From Alnus glutinosa (lineage: Eukaryota > Streptophyta > Magnoliopsida > Fagales > Betulaceae), in NCBI RefSeq assembly GCF_958979055.1, contig NC_084891.1, forward strand, positions 1,131,001 through 1,195,000: 64,000 nucleotides of DNA. Reading direction: 5' to 3'. The notes beneath the pieces were generated by a model. It was not told where the DNA came from and did not search any database. It was given only the letters and a program-made list of their open reading frames with translations. Shown in pieces: positions 22,880-35,040 of the stretch (the first letter of the stretch is position 1; each line of letters begins with the position of its first letter). A program made the translations under genes and the position numbers.

Positions 22880-24720
22880 TGTTATGTAGTGGGTTATTTG
22901 TACGGGGGTTTTGGAATACGTTATAAGGTGCCTCAGGATTGTCTTATATCAAAAACGATCACATGAAATTTGGAAGTGTGGTAAAATAAACATTACAATG
23001 AAGAAGATTAACATGATCTTATGAAATTTAAAATTACAAGTTTCTATGAATGATTATGTATTTGTCGTAAATGCTCATTGAGGTCTGATTTAAGTTGAGA
23101 ATGAGTCTCTCGGTCTTTAATGCAATGATGACGTTAATGAAGTCCATAAGTTCTTGTGTATCGCTGTGTGGACTCTTATCGATTTGTTCATAAGTAAAGT
23201 CATACGCTCTAAGGTATAAATGTCATTCATCTTCAACGATCATGTTATGTAATATTATGTACACCATCACAATGTCTTTAAACATTTCATGGTCAAAATA
23301 ACGCGAAGGTCCACACACAATTGCAAATCATGCTTGAAGCACTCAAAATGCACACTCTACATATTTTCTTGTTAACTCTTTATCGTTGTTTTTATTTTCT
23401 TTGTGGCCCATGAATTGTTCTTATGAATTTTTACCACGAAGAACATATATAGCATTGGGGAGATAATGATCATGTTTGACAAGCTCGGTTACAGCACAGA
23501 ATAGTGGGTGTTACTGTTCACATTTTTTAATTTTTTTTTTTACATTTTCCAATAACAATCAATATCAAAACATTTTCACTTTTTATATCACTTCAATAAT
23601 TTTTTATTACTATTCAAATAAAAAAATTCATTACAATACAAAACTTTTTTACTTTTTTATACAAATTCTTTTTACTTTATATCACATCATTACTTTTTAC
23701 TAATTTCAAAATTAACAACCCACTACTCTGTTCTGTACATGCATTTGCCAAACAACACCAATATCCCATTATGTATAGTCATTACAGGTGATTGAATAGT
23801 TGACTTGAGGGCTAAGGACTAAGGAGCACACCCTTCAATGAGCTTGGTAAATAACACCCTTCATTGTGTTGTGGGGTTTTCTGCAATCCTCAAATATTTG
23901 TCCATAAAATTACCCGATACTCCATAAGCGAGCATCCTAAATGCGGTAGTCATCTTCCGAAGGCAAGACTGCCCGAGCCTTCTAACAGCATCTCTCGTTA
24001 GGACAAAATGTAACTTCTATCCCAGACTGACTATGGAGAAAAAGAGAATGTTGCATTTGAAACCTCTTTCAAAATACACTGAGAGGATATACTGGTAATT
24101 CAGCAAATAATCAAATAAAAAGTGCTGGTGGCCCTCACAAAAATGACCCTTGATAAACATGACATGGCGTTGAGCCTCTTTCACTACCCAACTTGGACTA
24201 TTTATACCTGAATGCCATCGAAAAAATACAATGAAACAATAATGAATATTCTAACATATCCTCAAAGAATATTATGTTAATATTTTATTACAATTCTAAG
24301 AAAAATGATTATTCTCAAAAAGAATGTTCTCATAGTATGCTTGAGAATATTCTATCACAGTTCTAACAAATGTCTAAAAGAATATTTAATTTTAATAGAG
24401 AGAACAAGTAATGGATGAAAAATAAATTTAGGTTTAGGTTGATGAAAATTAGCAAGAAAATGATTCTATTTATTTATTTTTTATTTTTTTGATAAGTAAG
24501 AAAATGATTCTATTTATACTGAGAAAATATGATCGTTGGGACAACACAATCGTTGAAAAATATGATCATTAGCAAATATGACTATTTGGAAACAAATGAC
24601 CATTATTAAAAAATATGATCCTTAAAAAAGAAATAAAGAAAATAAAAAAAATATATATAAAAAGAATATTTAAATGGTATAGAAAAAGAACAGATAATCA
24701 AATATGGAGTACTTACTTCA
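22880..24720 (-). mobile_element. PIF/Harbinger transposon relic with decayed transposase
   Basis: The minus strand begins with a promoter-like 5' end (24720-24480, CAGTATAAATAGAAT) shared with 17560-18230. Next come decayed transposase pieces in family order: LTRDAVRRLGQ, KMTTAFRMLAYGVSG and KYLRIAE (24010-23880); LPNAIYVLRGKNS (23460-23420); RKYVECAF; FAIVCGPSRYFDHEMF; IVMVYIILHNMIVEDE (to about 23220). A tail with DTQELMDF and LNEHLRQIHNHS ends at 23040. The FAIVxGPSR and LHNMIVEDE motifs are diagnostic of plant Harbinger (ALP1-like) transposases. Several stops and frame changes leave it dead. The reading is interrupted by a MITE at 23471-23755. Terminal inverted repeats were not resolved. 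Confidence 0.8.
23471..23755. mobile_element. MITE nested in Harbinger transposase
   Basis: It separates two consecutive transposase segments. Ends are imperfect inverted repeats of about 35 bp: left GTTTGACAAG...ACAGCACAGAATAGTGGG, right CCACTACTCTGTTCTGTACA...TTGCCAAAC. The middle is nearly pure A/T. Target duplication not resolved. Confidence 0.6.
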
Positions 24721-24889
24721 AAAAATTAAGCCCACCAAACACTTAAGTAACGCCAAAAAGCATGAATTAAACACCAAGCAAACTTTCTTTTATTTCCAAC
24801 TTAAACCCTTTCCACTTTTCATTAACAAGTCTTGATAGAAAAAAGTTGTGTAAATGCTGCAAAACCTTACAAGATCTATTATGATAAAA

Positions 24890-25021
24890 GAGCAATACTA
24901 TTCTTCACACCATTCTTCACGTCGCGTCGACTGACATGACGTGTTTTAAAAGACTTTCTATACGTTATGCCAGCCGATGTAAAATATATGTGATAAATGA
25001 GTGTAAAGCATAGTATTACTC
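24890..25021. mobile_element. MITE with 10-bp target duplication (Mutator-like)
   Basis: Terminal inverted repeats GAGCAATACTATTCTTCACAC and the complement of GTGTAAAGCATAGTATTACTC agree at 17-18 of 21 positions. Flanks are TATGATAAAA (24880-24889) and TATGATCAAA (25022-25031), a 10-bp direct repeat with one mismatch. A 9-11-bp duplication points to Mutator-like transposition. Confidence 0.8.
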
Positions 25022-25376
25022 TATGATCAAATCTCCACTTGCTGTTCTAAGAATATAGAGTCATAACTTTATATTTTCCACTTTCAAATTCTCTGCAATT
25101 TCAAGAAGAAGGTAGCAGCAAACATGAGCCAAAAAAGTACTGAGAAAACAAATAACCTTTATTTGATTCACAAGCTATTTACACCTAAACTTTCATACAT
25201 CCAAGTCCTCATGATACTGTTCACTATCTATTACACAATGGTTAATGAATGTCAGCACAATTTATACATGAAAACACTTTATATAGGAAATGCAGATATT
25301 ATACAATACCATTTTTCCAATTTAATGAAAGGAAAAAGGAATTCTTTACATCTTTTGCTTTTACAAAATGAAAAAT

Positions 25377-28300
25377 TTACATACTGTTGAGCACCTCCTC
25401 GTACCATGCCCCATGAACATTGCCTGATACAACTGCCACCTCAATCAGCACTTCAGCTGCTTCCATTAGCTTATCTGTAAGAAGAGCTGCTCCTAGACGT
25501 TGCAGACCTGTCTCCACCAATTGCCTTCCCTTCATCCCATTTCCTCCGAGCACAGCCCCCCTTGCAGCCAGATAAGCAGTACGGGACACCCGGGCAAATA
25601 TGGAATCCCCAGCTTGCAAGCTTTTTGCCAACATGTTTGCCATAACTTGCTTCCTGGCTTGGAGTTTTCCAGCATCTAGAACATGGTCACAGCCTTGAGG
25701 GAACCCACTGATTGTTTCAACAATTTCTGGTACACCAACATCTTCAACACTATCCAACAGATCAGAGAGCTGCTTGACACATGTGGATACTATATTATCC
25801 ATGTCTAAAGGACCGGTCACTAAGTTCTCACTTCGAAGCGTTTCGCGGAGAACCAACATGCTGGGAAACACGATAACACATTCAAATATCAAAAGGAGAT
25901 AAGATGAGGATATTAATTCAAATATTCACCTACCTGGTAGAAATGACAATGATCTTCTGAAGTTGAGACTGAACAGCCCTTAGCCTAGAGAAATTAAGCT
26001 TGAGTGTTTCAGGGAGAGTTTCCAGAGCCAGCCCCCCTATCTCACTTACTAGCTTTAACAAACCAAGCCGAATGAACAAATCAACCCTTTCTCCCTTGCA
26101 TTCTGGTTGTTCTTTACCTGAACGGAGTAAAGTTCCACAAATCCAACTGAAGTAATCCGTACAAATTCAAGCAATCTACAGAAGAAACATAAATTACCCA
26201 ATGTTAAGTTGCCTATCAAACCTGTTGCAGAGAAGGTCGGAGAGCCCATTTTTGATGGCGTAAGAATGCTGCCTCCAGTTCGAAGAGTAGTAGGTGGAAG
26301 TCCCTCGGATAATCTCACATTGCTTGTCATGGTGGATTGAGAATCTCTGTATTCATCCCACTCTTCCACTGCAACTACCCGCACAGATGATAGCCACTGC
26401 CTAGTCAATGGTAGAGAAGTAGGGGCATTAATAGGAGATCCATATCGGTTGGCGAAAGCTTTTTTCAGGTATTCCAAACCAGCTGGTCCGTCAATAAGTG
26501 ATTCCATAATTCTTACGCGTGCCTTGCTAATCTCTCTCTTAAGAGTCTGCATCACAATTTTTAATTAACATAGGGGTCAGAACAAGCATACTTTTCATAA
26601 ACAGCAAAAGCCCAACATCTTATATTTTGTGGACTGGCAATCAAGAAGGGCATGATACTGGGCCCAAAAAGGAAACAAATACCGAACAGTCCAATCAATT
26701 GAGCAATCCAACTGATAAGTAGGGCAGATAATTTTTGACATAACCCGTCATCCCGGGCACAAACCCAATACGAAATTAGTAGGTTAAGGTTGAGGGGTCT
26801 TATCAGTTTAATTAAATGGGATGGGTTTAGAGTTGACCTATATAATCTTACACCCATTCCTCAACATAACCTGAACCCGAACCCGACACATGAGATTTTG
26901 GGCTAGCAATTTTTGACACGACCCCTAAACCCAACATAAAATTAAAAAGTTAGAGTTGAGGAGTCTGACTCGTTTAATTAAATAGGTTAGGTTATTGTTG
27001 ACCTATATAGTTTTATACCCATACCTCGACACGACCCAAACTTGACATGCGAACAGGAATTGCCATCCCTATTGATAAGTAAAAGAAAAAGAAAAAAAGA
27101 AATATTAAGTTAATAAAAAAAAAAACTATTACTACCAATCATCTAGCACTCAAACTACAACCAAGAGTGGGGAAGGTATCACAAGACTTCAAAACTCATG
27201 GGGGAATCTCACTTGTGATTTCATTCATCTTTCAATTTCCATGGAAGAGTATATGGAGAGTCAAAGCTCCTTTGAGGGTGCGTTTTTTGTGTGGACAATC
27301 GCATTAGGGAAAGTATTGACGCTCGATAATTTAAGAAAGAGGAATGTCATGGTGGTTGAGTGATGTATGTGTAAGAAGAGTGGGGAGTCCATTGATAATT
27401 TATTGATTAATTGTGAAGTAGCAAGAGAATTATGAAGTTCCATTCTTAATCTATTTGATGTAGAGTGGGTTATGCCTATACAGGTGATTGATTTGTTGGT
27501 TAGTTGGGGACAATACGTTGGCCGTGGTACAGTTATGGAAGTTTGGAGGTTGGCTCCATTGTACTTAATGGGGTGGTCTTTAGCGAGAGAGGAATGTTCA
27601 GAGCTTCGAAGATTTAGAGGCTTCGATGACAAAGTTGTGGAAGATTGTGATCAACACTTTATTTACTTAGATATATGTCCATCATAGTTTGCTTGCTTCT
27701 AGTTTTGCAGATCTTTTGAATTTTTGTTCTTATTCTTCAGATTAAAGGTTCTCTTGTATACTCCATGTGTACCAGAGTTGCGCCCATTTGTGCTTAATTA
27801 ATGATAATCAAATTACTTATACTATATATATATTATCTTCCAACTATGGACTGCAAATTTGGCAAACACAAGATTCTAATTATCTGATACCTCATCTGAG
27901 CTTTCTAGCAATAATGATAATGTACCAATTACAACATACTTTAGGTCCTTTAACAATCTAGTTCACAAGTTGTATTTTAGAAGGATGCTGCCCGGATTGT
28001 CTCATTACTTTCCCTTCTAGGGATTTTTCTCGCTGAGCATCGTCTCAAGAGATAATGCATGTGGTCTATAATGAACTTGGCTTCGCCAAGAGGCCTAATC
28101 TCTAGAAGCTGAGCTTGCAAGGCATCCTGCTTGCAGGTAGGTTTCAATACTGGCGACTTCATGTCGTTAACTCTTTTTTCTTTGAAAAAGAAAAAAAGAA
28201 AATAGGGTTAGGAAAAAAAAAAAAAAAAGGAGAGAGAAGAAAATAGGGCTCATAAACGCTCTATTTCATTCGTCAATGGGGTTTGGTTGGGTCCCCGTTA

Positions 28301-31300
28301 CCACACTGAGGAGAAATTATAGGTAGGAATGATGGGATTGATACTTATGGAACTTTACAATCAAAAGGAAGGCGCTACCAAGCTGCATTATGTGTAACCC
28401 ACTTGACTGTCAGGAAAAAAGGAACTGGTAGCTCTAGTACATGACCAAGTTCCAGTTGATTGTAAACCGGAAACCGGGATGGAGTAATCAATATACATCA
28501 TTTCTTATAGATAAGAAAAGAAAAAAAAAAAAAAAAAAAAAAGAAAGAAAGAAAGAAAGAAAAGATTTCAACTCTTTTGGACAGAGAACCAACGAGTTCA
28601 CAAAAACAAACCAGGAATAGCACAAAAACAAACCAGAAAGCTATTCCTTATGAACCAGCTAGCCAATGAGATGAGCTACGAATTGAAGGAGTCCTTGAAA
28701 GTTGCTTGTTATAGTCATACTTGACTTGGATGTCAATTGGGAAGCACCCCTTAGATGTTTATGTATCCTTTATCATCTCTCGATTACTTTTTATATCATT
28801 ATATCTGCTATCACTAAAGAAAATTGAGAGAAAGAGCAAATAGATCATATCCCCTGTATCGATCACTAAATCCAGATTGTTGATTTGATAAATTGTACCT
28901 TCTTCCTCTTCTTCAAATACATGTTTATCACTGTCGTTCGCTAACCAAGCTGTTCATTATTTTGAGACCCCCCCTCCTTCAAATCCATATAGTTTTCCAC
29001 TTTAGAAATGAGACTGTTTTAAATGAAAGATAAGAACAATCATACCTCCTCCAGGCCTCCATTCTCCCCTTGAGGAGAGTAGGGATTCGAAATAGTACTA
29101 TAAGCTCAAAGAAAAGGAACAAGAATTTGAAAGAAAGGAGTGAAATCCAAGGTAAAAATCTTTTATTAGTTTTGGGGTGATAACCGTTGTAGCCAAAAGC
29201 CTGTCTGGATGCTGTTCCTAATTAAACCTGACGTTCCAAACCTCTTTCTCCCAAATAATCCTTGATTAAGCCCCTCGAGAAGCCTAAGGCAATTCCCCGC
29301 ACCAGACATCACGCCAAAAATGCACACCTTCATCACTTATCCTTAGATATAAAAATGAAAATTCCATAAATAAACCCGATGTTGCCTTCTTTCCAGTTTA
29401 TCATTCAACACCCACTTCTCACCATACTTTATTTCCAACACTCTCTGCCAAACACAAATCCTCTCTACCATATACATCCACAACAATTTACCCTTTTTTC
29501 TCCAGAGCTCCATAACCATTTACTTAAAGCGCCTTAAAATCATCCAATCTTCTACAGCCCAAATCCTCTTCCTCATCTGAGGGGAAGACTGACTTCCGCT
29601 TCACCATATGGAATTTAAACTCTCCACCTGGACCACCCCCATGGAAAGGCTCTTTCTAGCTTCTCAACCACATACTAATGGTCAACAAAGACTATTTACA
29701 CATGATGTGCTTGGGTTGTCTTCCCTTCTTGGGAATTGAAGATGAGTTGGACTATATAAGTAGAATGAATATGAAGTACACTTTTAATTTAAGTAAAGCA
29801 TCCTCCTTTGGAGAACCCTTTTGAGCATCAGCCTAGGAGATGCAGGCATTATCTCTATCTAATAAACATTCTGAAGATTCAGAATTATTATCAACCCTAG
29901 GCAGTTTCCAGATGTTTCATTCTCATCGATACCGATGCACTGAGTTCCAGAATACAAAGCACTAAAAGGATCCAGGCACAACAGTGCAAGGGTCTACCCC
30001 AAACCAAAGGCATTGATGCACAAATTGGCCTGGGTTCCAGCACGGAAGGCTATCAAGTATTTGTCAACTAGCCTAAAAAGCAGGATTTAGCACTTGCATA
30101 TATTCCTCAATGATTTTATGCATATAAAGCCAGCCTATACAGTATAGCAAGAATTAATTGAGGTCCATAGCATCCAGTTATGACATTAAAAGAAAATTTC
30201 CAGCATACTATTATTTAACAAGTAAAGAGGCATAAAAATACACTTGAAACTGGTACCTGTATCTGCTGTAGAACAAAGCGCAGACCCCTAATCATTAGAA
30301 GGGCAAATGAGGCAGTTGATTTTTCTCCAATTTGAGAAATCTCTTCTAGTTCTTTCAGTAACTCATGGTGACTTGTCTTCATCTCATCATCATTAGCTGG
30401 GGCAGAAAGTTTCTGCAAAGTGAGTAGTGCATACTCTAGGATCCTCCCAAAATAATCCATGTCTAGATTGCCTGACTTCAGCACCTACCCAGAAAAAAAT
30501 AAAATAAAATTATTTTTAGACATGAAGGTTGTTAATACGTATTACAACTATTTTTTTTTTTTTATATAAGTAATGCGTATTACAACTAAATTATATAATA
30601 ATACAGGAGGTAATAGAAATAAAGGACACAGGCAGTAGACTAAGTTACCTTTGAGAGAATGTCAATATCAATAGTTTCAACAATCTCTTGTTTCCAACTT
30701 TGAGGGGACATCTCACACAGTTCATCCCTGACTTCCTTCATGAGTTTAAGAACCCAGCTGAAGTCAGGTTCCTCTTGTTTCATGGTTTCCATAATAACAT
30801 TCCAAAAAGCCTTTTCCATCGTCTCTCTCACTTTTGCCTGCAAAGTATTGAAGTTAAGAAAGCATTTGTGAGGATTTGATCTCCATAATTAAAATAAGAT
30901 AGCACATCACTTAATGATAAACTTGAAAAAACGAAAGTAGATCGATGCACCAACATCAAGACTATTCTTATCTTCGTCATTTATGATAAAGCTATTGGCG
31001 AAACCACTGCGATGTTCGTGGACAATTTCATTTACAAGCAGTTCATTCTCGCCAACCAACATTGCATCAAAGCTCGGATGACCATGAGCAGAACCTTTGA
31101 AACAGTTAGAGGACCCAACTGCTTTGCCTGAGGAAGAATCATCTCTGTCAGACAAGGAGTGAACAATGGGACCTGTGCTTTCACAGCCTTCAGCCAGGTT
31201 ATTCATTTCACCGGGGACAGAAGCCAAAGAGCCATCTGGTGACTTAGGCAGACGTGAAGATGAAATACGTGGAAATGGGGATGCAGATGAACTCCCAGAA

Positions 31301-32808
31301 ACCTTGGCTTCCAAAAATCTGGAACGCGTGTCAGAGAGAGCACATTCCAGACGTTCAAGTCCAGCATTACCACTCAGATGCTGCACCTTTGCCCTAAGTA
31401 GTTCCTGGTCTTCTGTAACCTAGTATCACCAAGACGATTCCATATAATTATAGGAGCTAACAGTAAGTAGGTAGCTAATCAAAGACTGCTTAACAAATAA
31501 CCAAGCAAATGTGATAAATACCTGTTTTAGGATAGCACCATTATCTCCTTCTGGATTCGGCTTGCAAGTTTGCATCATAGAGAGCTCCAATTGGCAAGCG
31601 ACTCTCACCAAATCCTCCTCTAGTGACTTAGCATCCTTAACTTTCCATACTACAAAGTGATACAGGTAAGAGCACCACGCATTATCAAAGGCTTCCAGCT
31701 GTGATCTGAAAGTGATTTGACTTGGAATTGTTGTTTTCTCTTCAGCATTTTGAATGGCACCCTCTAATATGATCTTTATCAAAAGCTCAAAATCACGTAT
31801 GAACTTAGCAGCAGACTCAGCAAGAGCAACCTCATGCTCACCCTTCCCACTGATAACTGTGTCTGGGAATCCCAAGATCATATAAGCACAGAGCACAACT
31901 CTCACTGGGTACCTAGATAACATAATAGGCCTTCGAGCTAGTTCTTTACTAGAATCAAAAGTCTTTGACCCTTTCCTCTTGGTACCAATATTTCCCTTTC
32001 TAATTGGAGAAGCAACACGCTTAAGAAGGTGATCAATGTTCTCCAGACTGGATGGGCTGCACCTAGCTGCCCGTGATATCATGTAGCGACTCTCTAACCG
32101 GTCAAGTAAAGCTTTCACAGCTTGATTAGTTGTAGCTGACTCAATTTGAAGAGCAAGCTGCTCGAATGGCATTGACTTGACAGATTTTTCACTAATCTCT
32201 AAGGACGTAAATGCTTTCGCCAAAGCAAAAGTAGTTTTCCTCGATCTTACAAACTGTCTCCAGCACCTGAAGATGCAATACAATGCATATACCGCACAAA
32301 AAAAAAGAGGGAAAGATAGCACCAAAAAAACACAAAGAATAATTAAAACGTAATTAATAATAATAATTCTTTTTTAAGAAAATGACCATCCAAAGGGCAA
32401 AATTAAAGTGGATTATATAGAAAATGGCCTTATTTCAGGGCTGGGCCAGATTTATTAACCTGCAAGCCTTAATGTAGTGAGTTATGTTCTGGCTCCTACG
32501 TTGAAAATTACAGTTCAAAACACTGTTCAGTAAGGGAGCATAACAAATTGGTTTTTTCATTTATTTGTGGATCCAATGTATTTAGTCTATTATTTATATT
32601 TTATTTAGTAACAATCTCTCAATGTCAATTAGTCTTGTATGAGCACAAGGGGGGGGGGGGGGGGGGGGGGGGAGGAGTGGGCAGTTAACTTCTCCTTCTA
32701 TATTGTGATATTGCTAGGGAGCATTGGTTTTCAGTTTTCTCTTTATTTTGAGGTGTCTTGGGTTATGCCTAATTCAGTGAGGAAGCTTTTGGCATGTCCA
32801 AGAGGCGA

Positions 32809-32839
<31 letters not shown>

Positions 32840-34972
32840 GTAAGTGCAGATTTTATAAATAACAGTTTAAGGCGCCCCTAGTACACACGGAGTATACAAG
32901 AAACAAATGCCTCAACACCGACCCGACCCAAGCAAAACCCACGAGAAACCCAAAATACAGATGAAGCCCCCGTCAAACACCCAAACCAGCCCCGAAAGTA
33001 CCCTAACCCAACAATCCCCCCAAAACCCACCAAAAAACCCGAACAACCCTCCTAAAAAACAAAAAACAAATCCAAAACCCGAGCCGACGGAAGCCGAAAA
33101 AGAACAAACCCAAAATACAAATGAAAAGTCAGAAATACAGGGAAAAAAACAAAAAACAAAACAAAACAAAAGCAGAATTTGGAGTTATACATGCTTGACG
33201 TGGACTATTTGGAGGGAGAGAAATGTAAAGAATTTTGATGAAACTGCCTCATTGCTTAAACAGAAATCATTATTACTGAGATCACTTATTGATTGGATGA
33301 GAACAATAGGGGTTTTTATTCTTTTTTTTGGTAAGTTTTTTAGATCTCTGTAATTTAGATCATTTTACATATCTCTTGAATACTTCCCTTGTACTAGAGT
33401 GACAACCTTTTTTTTTAAAAAAAAAAAAAATAGAATCTATATATGCATGCATGTTTGTCTACACATGCACGTGCGCGCGCGCGCACACATATATATAAAT
33501 TTTAGCTTAGACATTTATAGTGCGATTGGTATTTATTTAATATAGTGAAAAATGTGAACTTATCTAATAATTTGCTTAGAAGAAAAAAAAAATCTCATCT
33601 AATAATTTGATTAAAGAAAGCTTCATTTATGTTGAAAATAATAATAGAGGTGGCTGGTGGTTTCGGGATCCTGTAGAAAATGCTTCTTTTATGCCTTGGG
33701 TAATAGCCACAAGAATAAAAGTAATGTTAATTAATTTCATAGAACATAGTACATAAGAAACATATGAACTCCTCCGTCATTATTGTTTGAGGATTTATTA
33801 TGTATAAAGTAAAAGAAAAAAAAATTACACTCTAAAATGGAAGGAAGCTGCTTTCTCAAAAATTGTAACTTTTTTAAATAAGATACAACAATTCAAAGAA
33901 AGAGATTCCCAAAAATTATTAATTATTAAGAAAGAGGGGGAAGAAGTCAAATGCTAGTTCTTACTGAAACTTAAATGATTTTCTTGTAAACATAACTATA
34001 CGAAAGGGAAAGCTAACTGTGAAGAAGTTATTCCAAGAGTCTAGAGATAAGAAAACAAGTAAGAGCAATATATGCACCTTGCTAAGTTTCTTGGAAAGTA
34101 CTCCCCCTGATCATGCATCGTTTTTGAAGTGATATGTACAGAATCATGTGAACTTCTTCGCCTCAAATATTCTGCCCTTTGTTTCTTTGCCTAAATATTA
34201 TCAAATTAAATTTGATAAAGAACCAATAAGACATATTTACTCAAAAAAAAAAAAATGCATTCACTTTAGATGCTAATTTACTTCAGACACAAACTTACCC
34301 TTTGGAGCCGATCTTCTAATTGGTCTTTAATTCTCATTCTCTCAAACTCCCTTTTACTACAGATAGACTTTGCTATTCGCCGTACTTGCGATACCCTAGC
34401 ATGAGCCTTTGTCTTTTCCGCTTCCAACAATCCCAGGCGCTTTTTCTCAGCAGTTGCGCATTTTCTATGAATTGCAGCACGCACACATTCCTTGTACTTT
34501 CTGTCCTGAATCATTTTTTGCATCAAGAATTGAGCTGATTGCTCTCTCTTGGCCAACCTCCGTTGTCGAGAAGCTTTAAGGAGAAGCATCCGATTTGCCT
34601 CTGCTTGCTGAACCCGTGATTCCACTTTCATGCCAAGCTCATCACGTTCCTTCTCAAAGCGTGTCTCCAGTCCAGTTTTAGCCGCTTGCCTCAGCTCATC
34701 CAGCTTAGCTAAGCGCATCTGAACCTTTGCAAGAATGCTTAACCTGTTGGTGTCATTATGCAAGTGGGAGATAAGCTTATGTTACACAGACCTTATAGTT
34801 CACATAGGTGCATGATATAATTTTGGTGAAGCATAGGTTTTATCACCAATGCAAGGGTAAGTTCTCTTTCCTAATTATCTGCTCACCAAAGAAGGTGAAG
34901 AACTATTACTAGACTTCTAGATAATGTAAGTTAACTATATATACTATTACTAGACTTCTAGATAATGTAAGT

Positions 34973-35040
<68 letters not shown>

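Noticed and set aside
32907..33353. 148-aa Pro/Lys/Asn-rich frame
   Set aside because: The first part is low-complexity sequence behind a LINE tail and only the last part is LINE-derived; not a gene.
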